Source of the DNA: Nisaea denitrificans DSM 18348
GTDB lineage: Bacteria > Pseudomonadota > Alphaproteobacteria > Thalassobaculales > Thalassobaculaceae
NCBI RefSeq assembly: GCF_000426505.1
Contig: NZ_AUFM01000011.1
Coordinates: forward strand, 248,001 to 312,000
Length of the DNA: 64,000 nucleotides
Direction: 5' to 3'
Positions within the stretch are counted from its first letter, which is position 1; every line of letters begins with the position of its first letter. Shown here piece by piece: positions 53,136 through 62,529 of the stretch. Below the pieces are notes generated by a model. The model saw nothing but the letters and a program-made list of their open reading frames with translations, did no database searches and was not told the origin of the DNA. The translations under genes were made by a program, and so were the position numbers.

Positions 53136-54284
53136 ATGCTCCGTATCGACGCAGCGTTCGACAGCGGCAATATAGAAGTCATCTCCGCCGACGATCCGAA
53201 CGACATCCAGCTCCGGATTCCCGCGGATACCGGGTCCGACTTTTACCAGTGGTTCCATTTCCGCCTTGCCGGTGCAGCCGGGCGCGGAGTGAAAATGCGC
53301 ATCCTGAATGCCGGCGGGTCGAGCTATCCGAAGGGCTGGGAGAATTACCGGGCCTGCGCGTCTTACGACCGGGATACCTGGTTCCGGGTGCCGACATCCT
53401 ATGACGGCTCAGAGCTGACCATCCGGCACGTGCCGGAGGCGGACTATGTCTGGTACGCCTATTTCGTACCCTATTCGATGGAGCGGCACGAGGATCTGAT
53501 CGCCGCCGCCCAGCAGTCCGAGCGCTGCGCTGCCGAGGTGCTCGGCGAGACGCATGACGGGCAGACCATCGATATGCTGACCATCGGCGAAGCTGCGGAC
53601 GGTCGGAAGGCGCTCTGGGTTTTCGGCCGCCAGCATCCGGGCGAGCCCATGGCCGAATGGTACATGGAAGGGTTCATCGAACGGCTGCTCGATCCTGCTG
53701 ACGGCACCAGCCGGGCGCTGCTGGATAAGGCGGTGATCTACGCCGTGCCAAATATGAACCCGGACGGCACGCGGCGCGGCAATCTGCGGACCAATGCGCT
53801 GGGCGTGAACCTCAATCGCGAATGGGCGTCCCCGAGTGCTGAGAAAAGCCCGGAAGTGCTGGCCGTTCTGCAGGCGATGGAACGGCTCGGCGTCGATCTC
53901 TCCTTCGATGTGCACGGGGACGAAGCGATCCCGTATAATTTCATCGCCGGAAGCTATGGCGTGCCCGGGATCACCGACGCGCATGTCGCCATGCTGGATC
54001 GTTTCCAGCAAACCTATGCGGCGATGAACCCGGATTTCCAGACCGTGCACGGCTATCCGAAGGCTGCGCCGGGCAAAGGTAACCTCACAACTTCAACCGG
54101 CCATATCGCGAACCGGCTGGGCGCACTGTCCATGACGTTGGAGATGCCGTTCAAGGATGCGGACAATCAGCCCGATCCGGTGCATGGTTGGGACGGCGAG
54201 CGCTCCAAGATTCTCGGCCGCAGTCTGGTCGATGTGCTGCTGGCGGTGGTGGACGATCTGCCACCCCGCATGGAAAGGAACTGA
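53136..54284 (+). CDS. M14-family zinc carboxypeptidase
   Basis: A 382-residue cytosolic M14 peptidase with the N-terminal beta-domain typical of the AGBL/cytosolic subgroup. Zinc ligands are His and Glu in GRQHPGEPMAEW and a third His in FDVHGDEAIPYNF. The substrate-binding NPDGTRRGNLRTNALGVNLNREW block is present. The ATG at 53136 follows GGGAGA. No signal peptide is present. The neighbouring ArsC-like gene starts 3 bp after its stop, so they are co-transcribed. Confidence 0.88.
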   Translation: MLRIDAAFDSGNIEVISADDPNDIQLRIPADTGSDFYQWFHFRLAGAAGRGVKMRILNAGGSSYPKGWENYRACASYDRDTWFRVPTSYDGSELTIRHVPEADYVWYAYFVPYSMERHEDLIAAAQQSERCAAEVLGETHDGQTIDMLTIGEAADGRKALWVFGRQHPGEPMAEWYMEGFIERLLDPADGTSRALLDKAVIYAVPNMNPDGTRRGNLRTNALGVNLNREWASPSAEKSPEVLAVLQAMERLGVDLSFDVHGDEAIPYNFIAGSYGVPGITDAHVAMLDRFQQTYAAMNPDFQTVHGYPKAAPGKGNLTTSTGHIANRLGALSMTLEMPFKDADNQPDPVHGWDGERSKILGRSLVDVLLAVVDDLPPRMERN

Positions 54285-54287
54285 AAC

Positions 54288-54644
54288 GTGACAATCACGG
54301 TCTACGGTATCGCCAATTGCGACACGGTGAAGAAGGCCCGGAAATGGCTGGATGCGCGCGGTGTCTCCTACAATTTTCATGACTTCAAGAAGGGTGGCCT
54401 GACGCAGGAGCGGGCGGCGGAATGGATCGCGGAGCTTGGTGTCGAGAAGGTAGTGAACAAGCGCGGCACGACTTGGCGCAAGCTCGACCCGGCCATTCAG
54501 GAAAGCGTCAATGCCGACAGTGCGCCGGCGCTGCTGGCCAGCCAATCCTCGCTGGTCAAACGTCCGGTCATCGATCTTGGCGAGATCCGCGTGATCGGCT
54601 TCGACAAGGCGGTGCAAGCCGATCTCGAAACTCTGCTCGACTGA
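54288..54644 (+). CDS. ArsC/Spx-like thioredoxin-fold protein (YffB type)
   Basis: 118 residues with the ArsC fold. The active-site Cys is in YGIANCDTVKKARKW (about C11). The later blocks FHDFKKGGL and NKRGTTWRKLD are typical of YffB, a glutathione-dependent thiol reductase group not proven to reduce arsenate. The GTG start follows AAGGAACTGAAAC. No ars genes are near, so a general redox role is more likely. Confidence 0.85.
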   Translation: MTITVYGIANCDTVKKARKWLDARGVSYNFHDFKKGGLTQERAAEWIAELGVEKVVNKRGTTWRKLDPAIQESVNADSAPALLASQSSLVKRPVIDLGEIRVIGFDKAVQADLETLLD

Positions 54645-54650
54645 CCCGAG

Positions 54651-55769
54651 ATGGCGGGCAGTTCCGATGTCATCGTTGTCGGTGGCGGGCTGGTCGGCTC
54701 CGCCGTTGCCTACGGGCTTGCCCGCGAGGGTGCGACGGTCACGATCCTCGATGAGGGCGACGTGGCCTTCCGGGCCTCGCGCGGGAATTTCGGGTTGGTC
54801 TGGGTGCAGGGCAAGGGCGACGGCATGCCGGATTATGCCAGCTGGACCCGCCGCTCGAAGGATCTCTACCAAGGCTTCGCAGACGGCATGCTGGAGCATA
54901 ATGGCCGGGATATCGAACTGAAGCAGGAAGGCGGTCTTGAACTTTGCCTCGGTGAGGATGCTTATCGGGAGAACGAGGACGAGATCCGCCGGATGCATAA
55001 CCAGCCCGGCGTCGGCGAGAACGATCGCCGCATGATCGATGCGGACGAGGTGCGCAAGATCATGCCGCTGGTTGGCCCGGAAGTAACCGGCGCCAGCTTT
55101 AGTCCGCATGATGGGCACGTCAATCCGCTCTACCTGCTGCACAGCCTGCATGCTGCTGCCCGGCAACTCGGCGTGCGTTATGTCAGTGGGGCAAAGACCC
55201 TTTCGATCGCCAGGGACGGCGACGGCTTCCGGGCCGAGACCGAGGCCGGAGAATTCCGGGCGGGCAAGCTGGTGATCGCCGCCGGTATTGCCAATAAATG
55301 GCTCGCCCCGATGGTCGGCCTGGACATCCCGGTGAACCCAAACCGGGGTCATATCCTGATCACCGAGCGGATGCAGCCTGTCATGCCGATGCTGTTGGTC
55401 AATGCCCGACAGACCGCTGACGGCACCATCAATTTCGGCAACAGCCATGAGGATGCGGGCTACGACACCTCGATCAATCCGGCCAAGCTGGGTGAGATTG
55501 CGCGGAACGTCGTCCGGTATTTCCCGATCCTGAAAAATGTCCGCGTGGTGCGGACTTGGAGCGCACTCCGGGTGATGGCGCCGGACGGTTTCCCGATCTA
55601 TCGCGAGTCCGAGACGGCGCCTGGCGCCTTCAGCATCTCTTGCCACAGCGGCGTCACGTTGGCGGCGGCGCACGCGCTCGATCTTGCGCCAACCATACTC
55701 AATGGCGGTTTCAACGATCGGTTCGCCGCCTTCTCTCCGGAGCGTTTCAATGTTTCGCCGGCTGCCTGA
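54651..55769 (+). CDS. DAO-type FAD oxidoreductase, HcnC/OoxB-like subunit
   Basis: A 372-residue amino-acid-oxidase fold protein. The FAD motif is VIVVGGGLVGSAVAYGLARE, and RGNFGLVWVQGKGDG and the C-terminal VVRTWSALRVMAPDGFPI are typical of HcnC and opine-oxidase beta subunits. Its gene is followed by overlapping genes for a 2Fe-2S protein and a second flavoprotein, the arrangement of hydrogen-cyanide synthase, octopine/nopaline oxidase and D-hydroxyproline dehydrogenase. It would hold the site where the imino acid or amine is oxidised. Confidence 0.87.
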   Translation: MAGSSDVIVVGGGLVGSAVAYGLAREGATVTILDEGDVAFRASRGNFGLVWVQGKGDGMPDYASWTRRSKDLYQGFADGMLEHNGRDIELKQEGGLELCLGEDAYRENEDEIRRMHNQPGVGENDRRMIDADEVRKIMPLVGPEVTGASFSPHDGHVNPLYLLHSLHAAARQLGVRYVSGAKTLSIARDGDGFRAETEAGEFRAGKLVIAAGIANKWLAPMVGLDIPVNPNRGHILITERMQPVMPMLLVNARQTADGTINFGNSHEDAGYDTSINPAKLGEIARNVVRYFPILKNVRVVRTWSALRVMAPDGFPIYRESETAPGAFSISCHSGVTLAAAHALDLAPTILNGGFNDRFAAFSPERFNVSPAA

Positions 55770-56070
55770 CCCGCGCGCCCGTGCGGTGCATTTCACATTC
55801 GATGGCGAGGCCCTAACGGCCAATTCCGGCGACAGCGTAGCGGCGGCCCTGCTGGGCGCCGGGATCGAACATTCCCGGACCACGCCGAAATCCGGCACGG
55901 CGCGGGCGCCCTACTGCATGATGGGTGTCTGCTTCGAGTGCCTGATCGAGATCGACGGCGTGGCGAACCGCCAGGGCTGTCTGGTCGAGGTGCGTGACGG
56001 CATGGCTGTGCGCCGTCAGCAAGGCGCGCCGGGATTGCCAGAAGATCTTGCTGACGAGGGCGGGCAATGA
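55750..56070 (+). CDS. Small 2Fe-2S ferredoxin-like subunit (HcnA/SoxA type)
   Basis: 106 residues. The cluster-binding cysteines are in YCMMGVCFECLIEIDG and NRQGCLVEV (C-x4-C-x2-C then C). An N-terminal RAVHFTFDGEALTANSGDSVAAALL pattern, seen here as split blocks, matches the 2Fe-2S gamma subunits of multi-subunit amine/imino-acid dehydrogenases. The start lies inside the end of the previous gene (20-bp overlap), with GGAG just upstream. It passes electrons between the flavoprotein subunits. Confidence 0.88.
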   Translation: MFRRLPDPRARAVHFTFDGEALTANSGDSVAAALLGAGIEHSRTTPKSGTARAPYCMMGVCFECLIEIDGVANRQGCLVEVRDGMAVRRQQGAPGLPEDLADEGGQ

Positions 56071-57470
56071 CACGCATCGATCTTGCCATTATCGGTGCCG
56101 GTCCCGCCGGCATGGAGGCCGCGGCGACGGCTCGGGAAACGGGACTGTCGGTTTTGCTGATTGACGAGCAGCCGGAGCCGGGCGGGCAAATCTGGCGTGC
56201 GATCGAATGCAATGTGTCGGAGCGGCCGGACAACCTCGTGTTTCTCGGCCCGGACTATGCTGCCGGCGCTGCAAGGGCCGAACGGTTTCGCGCGTCCGGA
56301 GCCAATTACTGGCCGTCAGCCATGGTGTGGCATCTCGATAACCCGGAGACGGGCGACAAGACGGCCCTTGTTGCATGGGACGGAGTGACCCGCCAGGTGC
56401 AGGCGCGATCCGTTCTGCTCGCGACCGGCGCCATGGAACGGCCGGTGCCTATTCCGGGGTGGACGCTGCCGGGTGTGATGAGCATCGGGGCCGCGCAGAC
56501 CATGCTGAAATCCTCCGGCCTTTATCCGGAGGCGCCACTGGTTCTGGCCGGGTCCGGGCCGCTTCTGTTGCTGTTCGCGGTGCAGTGCCACGCTGCCGGG
56601 ATACCGATTTCCGCCGTGCTTGACACAACCCCTGCGGGGGCCATGACGCGCGGCTTGCCCCATCTGCCGAAGGCCTTGTTAGGCTGGCGCACATTGCTGA
56701 AGGGCCGCCGGTTGATGCAGGCGCTGGCGTCGTCCGGGATACCGGTCTACCGCCATGTGCGTAACCTCGAAGCGCTTGGAGCCGACTCTGTCGAGCGGGT
56801 GAGATGCACGAGCGATGGCCAGACCGTCGAAATCGAAGCGACCACCCTGCTTCTGCATGAGGGTGTGGTGCCGAACCCGCAGCTGACCCGCCTGATCGGG
56901 TGCGAGCATCGCTGGAACGCGGCCCAACGATGCTTTCATCCTATGCTGAGCGACCGCGGGGAGACCAGCGTGCCGGGTGTTTTCGTCGCCGGTGATGGCG
57001 GCGGTATTGGTGGAGCGCCGGCGGCGGAGAATACGGGGCGCATTGCGGCGCTGGAGATCGCTGAAGAGCTCGGTGCGGTGAACCGGCCGTCAGGCGATAT
57101 CGAGATCGTCAAAGCGCGCGATAATCTGCGGGCGCAAATGGCAGTGCGGCCGCTGCTCGACGCGATGTACCCACCGCCAGACTGGATCGGCAAGCTTGAT
57201 GGCGATGTCCTTGTCTGCCGGTGCGAGGAAGTCAGCGCGCGCGCAGTACGTGGCGCCGTTGCCGACGGGGCGCCCGGTCCGAACCAGGCGAAAGCCTTCC
57301 TGCGTGCGGGCATGGGGCCGTGCCAAGGGCGGATGTGCGGCCTGACCGTGACTGAGATTCTGGCCGACGCGCATGGCAAGGAGCCTGATGCAATCGGTTA
57401 CTACCGTATCCGTCCACCCATCAAACCGGTGACCGTCGGCGAACTGGCGGCGCTGGATGGCGCGGACTAA
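56067..57470 (+). CDS. FAD/NAD(P) oxidoreductase, HcnB/OoxA-like subunit with C-terminal 2Fe-2S domain
   Basis: 467 residues. The FAD motif is IIGAGPAGMEAAATARETG, and the central motif is VLAGSGPLLLLFAVQCHAAG. The C-terminal BFD-like Fe-S motif has VCRCEEVSARAVRGAV and GMGPCQGRMCG. This is the alpha subunit in HcnABC/opine-oxidase-like enzymes. Gene overlap is ATGA. With the two previous genes it should form one heterotrimer; its substrate (opine, D-amino acid, hydroxyproline or N-methylated amine) is not known. Confidence 0.87.
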   Translation: MTRIDLAIIGAGPAGMEAAATARETGLSVLLIDEQPEPGGQIWRAIECNVSERPDNLVFLGPDYAAGAARAERFRASGANYWPSAMVWHLDNPETGDKTALVAWDGVTRQVQARSVLLATGAMERPVPIPGWTLPGVMSIGAAQTMLKSSGLYPEAPLVLAGSGPLLLLFAVQCHAAGIPISAVLDTTPAGAMTRGLPHLPKALLGWRTLLKGRRLMQALASSGIPVYRHVRNLEALGADSVERVRCTSDGQTVEIEATTLLLHEGVVPNPQLTRLIGCEHRWNAAQRCFHPMLSDRGETSVPGVFVAGDGGGIGGAPAAENTGRIAALEIAEELGAVNRPSGDIEIVKARDNLRAQMAVRPLLDAMYPPPDWIGKLDGDVLVCRCEEVSARAVRGAVADGAPGPNQAKAFLRAGMGPCQGRMCGLTVTEILADAHGKEPDAIGYYRIRPPIKPVTVGELAALDGAD

Positions 57471-57484
57471 CCTGGAGGAAAGAC

Positions 57485-58069
57485 GTGTCTGAAGAAAAAG
57501 TGCATGCCCTGGAAGTCGGGCTGCCGGTACCGAATATCGAGGAGCTGTCCGACGAAACCCGGAAATACTGGGAACTCTGCCTGGAAAAGCTCGGGATGGT
57601 GCCGAACGTGATCAAGGCCTACAGCTTTGACGACACGCACCTGCGCGGTTTCACCACGCTGTACAACACGCTGATGCTTGGCCCGTCCGGCCTGAGCAAG
57701 CTGGAGCGGGAGATGATCGCGGTCGTCGTCTCTTCGGTGAACCATTGCTATTACTGCTTGGTGGCCCACGGTGCGGCGGTGCGGGACCTGTCCGGACGCC
57801 CGGAGCTGGGTGAAGGCCTCGTGTTCAACCACCGTTATGCCGATCTCGATGCGCGCGAGCGGGCGATGGTTGCCTTCGTCGAGAAGCTGACGCGCGCGCC
57901 CTACGACATGGCCGAAGCGGACCGTCAATCCCTGCGCGATGCCGGCTTTTCCGACCGCGATATCTGGGACATCGCCAATGTCGCCGGGTTTTTCAACATG
58001 TCGAACCGGGTCGCGAGCGCCGTGCATCTGATGCCCAATCCCGAGTACCATGCATCCGCCCGCGGTTAA
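57485..58069 (+). CDS. Peroxidase-related AhpD-like protein
   Basis: 194 residues of the carboxymuconolactone decarboxylase/AhpD fold. The redox motif C-x2-C is in NHCYYCLVAHGAAV, preceded by SKLEREMIAVVVSSVN and followed by DLDARERAMVAFVEKLTR, which are typical for the peroxidase-related subgroup. The GTG start follows TGGAGGAAAGAC. It follows the dehydrogenase trio by 14 bp and could dispose of hydrogen peroxide or organic peroxide made there. Confidence 0.87.
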   Translation: MSEEKVHALEVGLPVPNIEELSDETRKYWELCLEKLGMVPNVIKAYSFDDTHLRGFTTLYNTLMLGPSGLSKLEREMIAVVVSSVNHCYYCLVAHGAAVRDLSGRPELGEGLVFNHRYADLDARERAMVAFVEKLTRAPYDMAEADRQSLRDAGFSDRDIWDIANVAGFFNMSNRVASAVHLMPNPEYHASARG

Positions 58070-58084
58070 TCGGAGGACTGATCC

Positions 58085-58891
58085 ATGACTATGGAACCTG
58101 AAGTCAGACTCGTTGAATCGCCGGCCGGGCGCGTGTCCTACCGAGAAGCAGGAGCTGGAGAGGGCAAGCCGGTGGTCCTGGCTCTGCACGGTCTGGGCGG
58201 TAATTCGCGGACGTGGAAAGCCCAGTATGCGGACTTGTCCGATGCGTTCCATATCATCGGCTGGGATGCGCCGGGCTACGGTCAGACCATGGTGGTCGGT
58301 CCGGACCAGACTGCATTCGCGGTTTTGGCTCTGGCGCTGCTCGATCATCTTGGAGTCGAGAAATTCTCCGTGATCGGTCATTCCATGGGTGGGGTGGTGG
58401 CTCAGGCGGCTGCCGCTGAGGCGGGTGATAGGGTGCAGCATATGGTGCTTTCCTGCACACATTCGGGCAGTGCGGCCCCGGCGAGCGAGCCAATTTCCGG
58501 CAGCTATGCGACACGGATTGCCACGCTGGAAACGGAAGGCAGTGCGAAATATGCGGCCGCCCGCTCTGGCATGATGGTTGCCGACGGTACGCCAGGCGAC
58601 ATCCGTGCCCAGGTTCAGGAGATCGCCGGCGGGGTTACCGCGCCCGGGTTGCGCACCTGCGCAACCATGCTGCACCACGCGGACACGAGGCCGATTGCAC
58701 CCAGCATCAAGTGCCCGGTCCTGCTGCTCTCCGGCGCGGGTGACAAGGTAGTTTCCGGGCGCCAGTCGGAAGATCTGGCCGCGCTCTATCCGGCCGGACG
58801 CCACGTCCGGCTCGACGGTGCCGGACATGCGCCTTACCTCGAAGTAGCGGAGGCCTATAACGCGCTCTTGAGGGACTTCTTCGCATCATAG
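58085..58891 (+). CDS. Alpha/beta hydrolase
   Basis: 268 residues of the alpha/beta-hydrolase fold. The nucleophile elbow is VIGHSMGGVVAQAA (Ser). The oxyanion block is VVLALHGLGGNSRTW. The acid/His are in LLSGAGDKVVSG and LDGAGHAPYLEVAEAYN. This is the MhpC/lactonase/enol-lactone hydrolase-like group. It follows the AhpD-like gene by 15 bp in the same direction and so is likely the fifth gene of this operon. The substrate is unknown. Confidence 0.87.
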   Translation: MTMEPEVRLVESPAGRVSYREAGAGEGKPVVLALHGLGGNSRTWKAQYADLSDAFHIIGWDAPGYGQTMVVGPDQTAFAVLALALLDHLGVEKFSVIGHSMGGVVAQAAAAEAGDRVQHMVLSCTHSGSAAPASEPISGSYATRIATLETEGSAKYAAARSGMMVADGTPGDIRAQVQEIAGGVTAPGLRTCATMLHHADTRPIAPSIKCPVLLLSGAGDKVVSGRQSEDLAALYPAGRHVRLDGAGHAPYLEVAEAYNALLRDFFAS

Positions 58892-58943
58892 GCTTGCCTC
58901 CGGGGCGGGATGTGCGCGCTAATACAGGCGGAGGTCGTCTGAT

Positions 58944-59792
58944 ATGCCGCTCTCAGGTCTTGTCGGTGGTTGGCGTAGGATTATGTGCGGGGCGCTGCTC
59001 TCGGCTGTTCTGTCACCAGTATCGTCTTTCGCGCAAAACCCGCCCCAACTCGTCGATCTGAAGCTTTTGCTGGCCGTTGACGTTTCGGGCTCCATCGATT
59101 TTTGGGAATCCGACCTTCAGCGCGACGGCTATGTGAAGGCGCTGAAGGACGAGACCGTCATCAACACAATCCTGTCCGGCCAGACCGGCAGGATCGCTCT
59201 CAGCTACGTCGAATGGGCCGGCGGCGATCATCAGCGGGTTGTCGTCGACTGGAGCCTGATCGACAGCCATGAAGCTGCCTATGCCGTGGCTGAGGATCTC
59301 AACGTCCGGCCGCACATGGCAGGGCGGCGCACCTCTATCGGAAACATGCTCAAATTCGCCACCGACTGGTTCCGTGATCCAAGGTTTTTCGCTGAGCGGC
59401 AGGTGATCGATATCTCGGGCGACGGGCCTAACAACACCGGCGCCAAGGTCGACGAGGCGCGCGATCTGGCAATTGCCAATGGCATCACTATCAACGCGCT
59501 TCCGATCCTCAATGAGCGACCATCACCTTACGGATTTCCGAAGCTGGTCGATCTGGACGTTTACTATGAGGAATGCGTGATTGGCGGCAGCGGTGCTTTC
59601 GTTATCGTCGCCAAGGGGATTCGGTCCTTTGCCGCCGCCGTCAGGCGAAAGATGATCCTGGAGGTTGCCGGGCTGACACCTGAAAGACCTGTCCTGGCCG
59701 TGCCTGTGCAAATGGGGGGAAGTGCAAAGCCCTATGAGTGCGATATCGGGGAGCAGCAGCTCCACGAATTCCTCAACAGAAGTGACGACTAG
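58944..59792 (+). CDS. DUF1194 von Willebrand A-like exported protein
   Basis: 282 residues. A signal peptide is likely (IMCGALLSAVLSPVSSFAQN, cleavage near the SFAQ). The MIDAS metal motif is AVDVSGSIDFWE. DISGDGPNNTGAKVDEARDLAI matches the DUF1194 middle block. DUF1194 proteins are VWA-fold, with no known role. Its stop codon overlaps that of the convergent gene on the minus strand by CTAG. Confidence 0.87.
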   Translation: MPLSGLVGGWRRIMCGALLSAVLSPVSSFAQNPPQLVDLKLLLAVDVSGSIDFWESDLQRDGYVKALKDETVINTILSGQTGRIALSYVEWAGGDHQRVVVDWSLIDSHEAAYAVAEDLNVRPHMAGRRTSIGNMLKFATDWFRDPRFFAERQVIDISGDGPNNTGAKVDEARDLAIANGITINALPILNERPSPYGFPKLVDLDVYYEECVIGGSGAFVIVAKGIRSFAAAVRRKMILEVAGLTPERPVLAVPVQMGGSAKPYECDIGEQQLHEFLNRSDD

Positions 59793-61516
59793 TTGAAGAA
59801 ACCGCTTCGGTGCAGTTGCACATGGAAGTCCCGCAGGATCTTTTCTTTCTTCGCTTCGTCCGGAACCTGCGCGACCAGCTCGGTTTCGAAATTCGGGCGG
59901 CGCAGATGTTTGACGATGATTTCCCGCGCGAGTTTTGAGGCCTTGCCGTTGGGGAGCATTTCCGGCTGGCACATGCTGACCAGCATGAAGGCTCGAATAT
60001 GCAGGGGCTTATTCGGATCGTCCAACCGGTCGAGGATCTTCCCGTCGACCACATAGCTTGCGAGCAATTCGTCCAGATGTTGCGTCAGTTGCGCCTTGCG
60101 TGAATCGGGCAGGTTTGATTTCTGAATCCGGTAAAAGATGGAGGTGATCTTTTCCATCTTCTTGTTCGGGGCACCGGCACGCACGATCTGGTGGACGGAG
60201 CCGGGGGTCATGAACAAGCCGTTCAGATGCTGCTCGATCTCTTCCTTCAACAGGTCCTTGCCGAGATCGCTCTCTATCAGGGAAAGCAGATAGCCCGCCT
60301 TGCGGCCCGGGTCGCGGAGTGCGGGCAGGACGCTGGCTGTCGCCGCCTTCAGGCCGCCTTCACCGCCCTTGTTGATGATATGGGACTGCCGATGAGTGAT
60401 GGCTTCGGCCATCTCCGGGCCACCTGTCAGTTCTGTTCCCGGGATCAGCTTCTGCAGCATTTCCCGGAAGACTTTCGGCTCCTCGGCGCCATCCTTGGTG
60501 AGCGAGCCGCTGCCCTGCAATTGGCGGCATACCCGCTCCATAACGGCGAGTTTGGATTCCGGCAGTTTGGAGTCTTTGAACAGGCCGTTGATCTTGGCGG
60601 CGGTTGCCTCGGTCGTGGTCGCGTCCTGGGCCTTCTCCGTATCGATTGAACGGACGCCATCGGCAATCTCGATCAGGGAGATCAGCGCGTCCGCAAGGCT
60701 ATCCTGATCGCCGAGCAGATCCTGCAGGACCGACGCATTGCTCAGCGCATCGCTGATGAACCAGTCAAGATTGGCAAGCGCCGGATCGGACTTGCAGGCA
60801 CCGGCCCAGTCGACGGACATCGCGAATTTGCCCCACCAGTTCCGGACATTGATAAGTTCCCGGCTGGCGGCGACCCGGAACAGATAGCCGGGAGCCTCAC
60901 CGTTAGATTTCTTGTTGATCTGATGGATCGCTTCATTGATTTCGACGTTCGCAAGCGATGGGAGATCGAGGCTTTCGGCCTGCTTGGCTCGATTGTTGAG
61001 TCGTTCGGCAAAACCGAAGAGCGTATCCCGGCGCTCGCCCATCGTGGGGCCTTCTTCGCTGCGGGACTGGATCTGCGCGATCTTTGAGATCGCCGAGGGC
61101 AGCATGCTCTCGAAATCCATGACCCGTTTCATTTCGCGGGCGTTGTGCATGACCTCGGTTGCGGTGACGATATTCTTGTCGAGATAGGCCCGGAACAGCC
61201 GGTTTATCGAATTACGCCCGCCTCCGTGGAACAGGTCTTCTATATCCTCGCATACCGGTGCCAAGCTGCTGGGTTCACCGATAGCGATACGGTCGGCGCC
61301 ACCCGTGGAACGCAATTTCTCAAACAGAATATCGCCTGGAGCGGGGGTGCCGATATCGCCGGCGGACTCCTTGAGCACGCGCACGCCCATGACGCCGGGC
61401 TTGCCGAGAAACTGCAGCGCAGCTTTCTGCGCAGTCTCAAGATCGTCAGCGGCGCTTTCGATAGCCCACGATCCCTCCCTGAGTGTCAGGATCTCCAAGG
61501 TCTTCTTGCGAGGCAT
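59789..61516 (-). CDS. Large soluble protein of unknown function
   Basis: 575 residues, no recognised family, no signal peptide and no clear membrane span. It begins KKTLEILTLREGSWAIESA and is then mostly charged and helical, with leucine-rich stretches (LFRAYLDKNIVTATEVMHN, MLQKLIPGTELTGGPEM). A Cys is rare. The ATG at 61516 is the only good start. It ends against the DUF1194 gene. The upstream gap of 130 bp is AT-rich and would hold its promoter. It might be a cytoplasmic regulator or chemosensory scaffold-like protein, but that is speculation. Confidence 0.75.
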   Translation of the reverse strand: MPRKKTLEILTLREGSWAIESAADDLETAQKAALQFLGKPGVMGVRVLKESAGDIGTPAPGDILFEKLRSTGGADRIAIGEPSSLAPVCEDIEDLFHGGGRNSINRLFRAYLDKNIVTATEVMHNAREMKRVMDFESMLPSAISKIAQIQSRSEEGPTMGERRDTLFGFAERLNNRAKQAESLDLPSLANVEINEAIHQINKKSNGEAPGYLFRVAASRELINVRNWWGKFAMSVDWAGACKSDPALANLDWFISDALSNASVLQDLLGDQDSLADALISLIEIADGVRSIDTEKAQDATTTEATAAKINGLFKDSKLPESKLAVMERVCRQLQGSGSLTKDGAEEPKVFREMLQKLIPGTELTGGPEMAEAITHRQSHIINKGGEGGLKAATASVLPALRDPGRKAGYLLSLIESDLGKDLLKEEIEQHLNGLFMTPGSVHQIVRAGAPNKKMEKITSIFYRIQKSNLPDSRKAQLTQHLDELLASYVVDGKILDRLDDPNKPLHIRAFMLVSMCQPEMLPNGKASKLAREIIVKHLRRPNFETELVAQVPDEAKKEKILRDFHVQLHRSGFFN

Positions 61517-61647
61517 TCGGCGCGATTACCCTTTTCGATTTTCCAACTATTTTATTGGGAAATTGATGATCAATAAAGACGTTTCCAGATTAGAAGGAAA
61601 TGAAGTGATCTGGCTCCTTTAAATCTACCAGAGAACAGCAGGTCAAA

Positions 61648-62529
61648 TTACACCGTGCGTTTGTGTGTCTTTTGCTCGGCCCAAATATTGAGGAGGTTGC
61701 CGGAGAATATGATCGCCCCGCCGATCAAGACAAAGGGGTTCCAGGGCTCCTGATAGAAGCTGAACCCTATAACCGCGATCAGTGGCAGGCGCAGGAAATC
61801 CAGCGGGCTGACGATCGTGGCATCGGCATGAGCCATGGCTCTGGCGATGCAATAGTGAGAGCTGATACCGCAGATGCCGAGTACGGCGACAAACGGCAAT
61901 AGATCCACAGATGGCGTAATCCAAAGCGGGATCGATGGCACCAGCCCCATCGGAAGCTGAATCAGGTTCATGTAGAAAATGATCTTGAAAGCGCTTTCGG
62001 TGGAAGCGAGGCCCCGGGTGAAAACATAGGTGCTCGCGAAGCAGATTGCGGCGCCGATCACGGCGAAAGAGGCTGGCTGCAACAGTTCGGAGCCGGGGCG
62101 CAGGATGACCAGAATGCCGGCGAAGCCGAGGGTTACTGAAGCGACGCGGGCCCGCGTCAGACGCTCTTTCAGGAAAATGGCGGCCAGGATTGCGGTCCAG
62201 ATAGGCGAGCTGAATTCAAGCGAAAAGACAGCAGCGAGAGGCAGCACGCTGACCCCGAAGATCCAGCCGATCTGGCCACCGAAATGAATGATGTTGCGGC
62301 CGAGATGCTCCTTGATTCGGGGCGTTTTCAGACCGGCAAGTCCGAGCTTCCAGGCATAGGGGCTGAGCAGGGCGAGACAGATCGCCGTACGCATGAAGGT
62401 TACCTGGAAAACCGAAATTTCCTGGGTCAGCTCGCGCGCAGCCACGGCCATCGAGGTGAAAGAGGCAAGAGCGCCCATCATCCAGAGGACCGCGAGCAGG
62501 GGCTGAGAAGGCTGGTTCGTCGTGGACAT
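61648..62529 (-). CDS. EamA/DMT-family transporter
   Basis: 293 residues with ten predicted spans in two EamA repeats. Typical features are the N-terminal LLAVLWMMGALASFTSMAVAARE, the mid-protein LSLEFSSPIWTAILAAIFLKERLT-like block, and the repeat-2 end LLNIWAEQKTHKR. The sharply conserved EFSSPIWTAILAA is the RhaT/EamA signature. It probably exports metabolites such as amino acids. It has no close operon partner. Confidence 0.88.
   Translation of the reverse strand: MSTTNQPSQPLLAVLWMMGALASFTSMAVAARELTQEISVFQVTFMRTAICLALLSPYAWKLGLAGLKTPRIKEHLGRNIIHFGGQIGWIFGVSVLPLAAVFSLEFSSPIWTAILAAIFLKERLTRARVASVTLGFAGILVILRPGSELLQPASFAVIGAAICFASTYVFTRGLASTESAFKIIFYMNLIQLPMGLVPSIPLWITPSVDLLPFVAVLGICGISSHYCIARAMAHADATIVSPLDFLRLPLIAVIGFSFYQEPWNPFVLIGGAIIFSGNLLNIWAEQKTHKRTV

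Noticed and set aside
54093-55898. 601-codon open frame on the minus strand
   Set aside because: It is antisense to the peptidase, ArsC-like and DAO-type genes; rejected for the same reason as other shadows.
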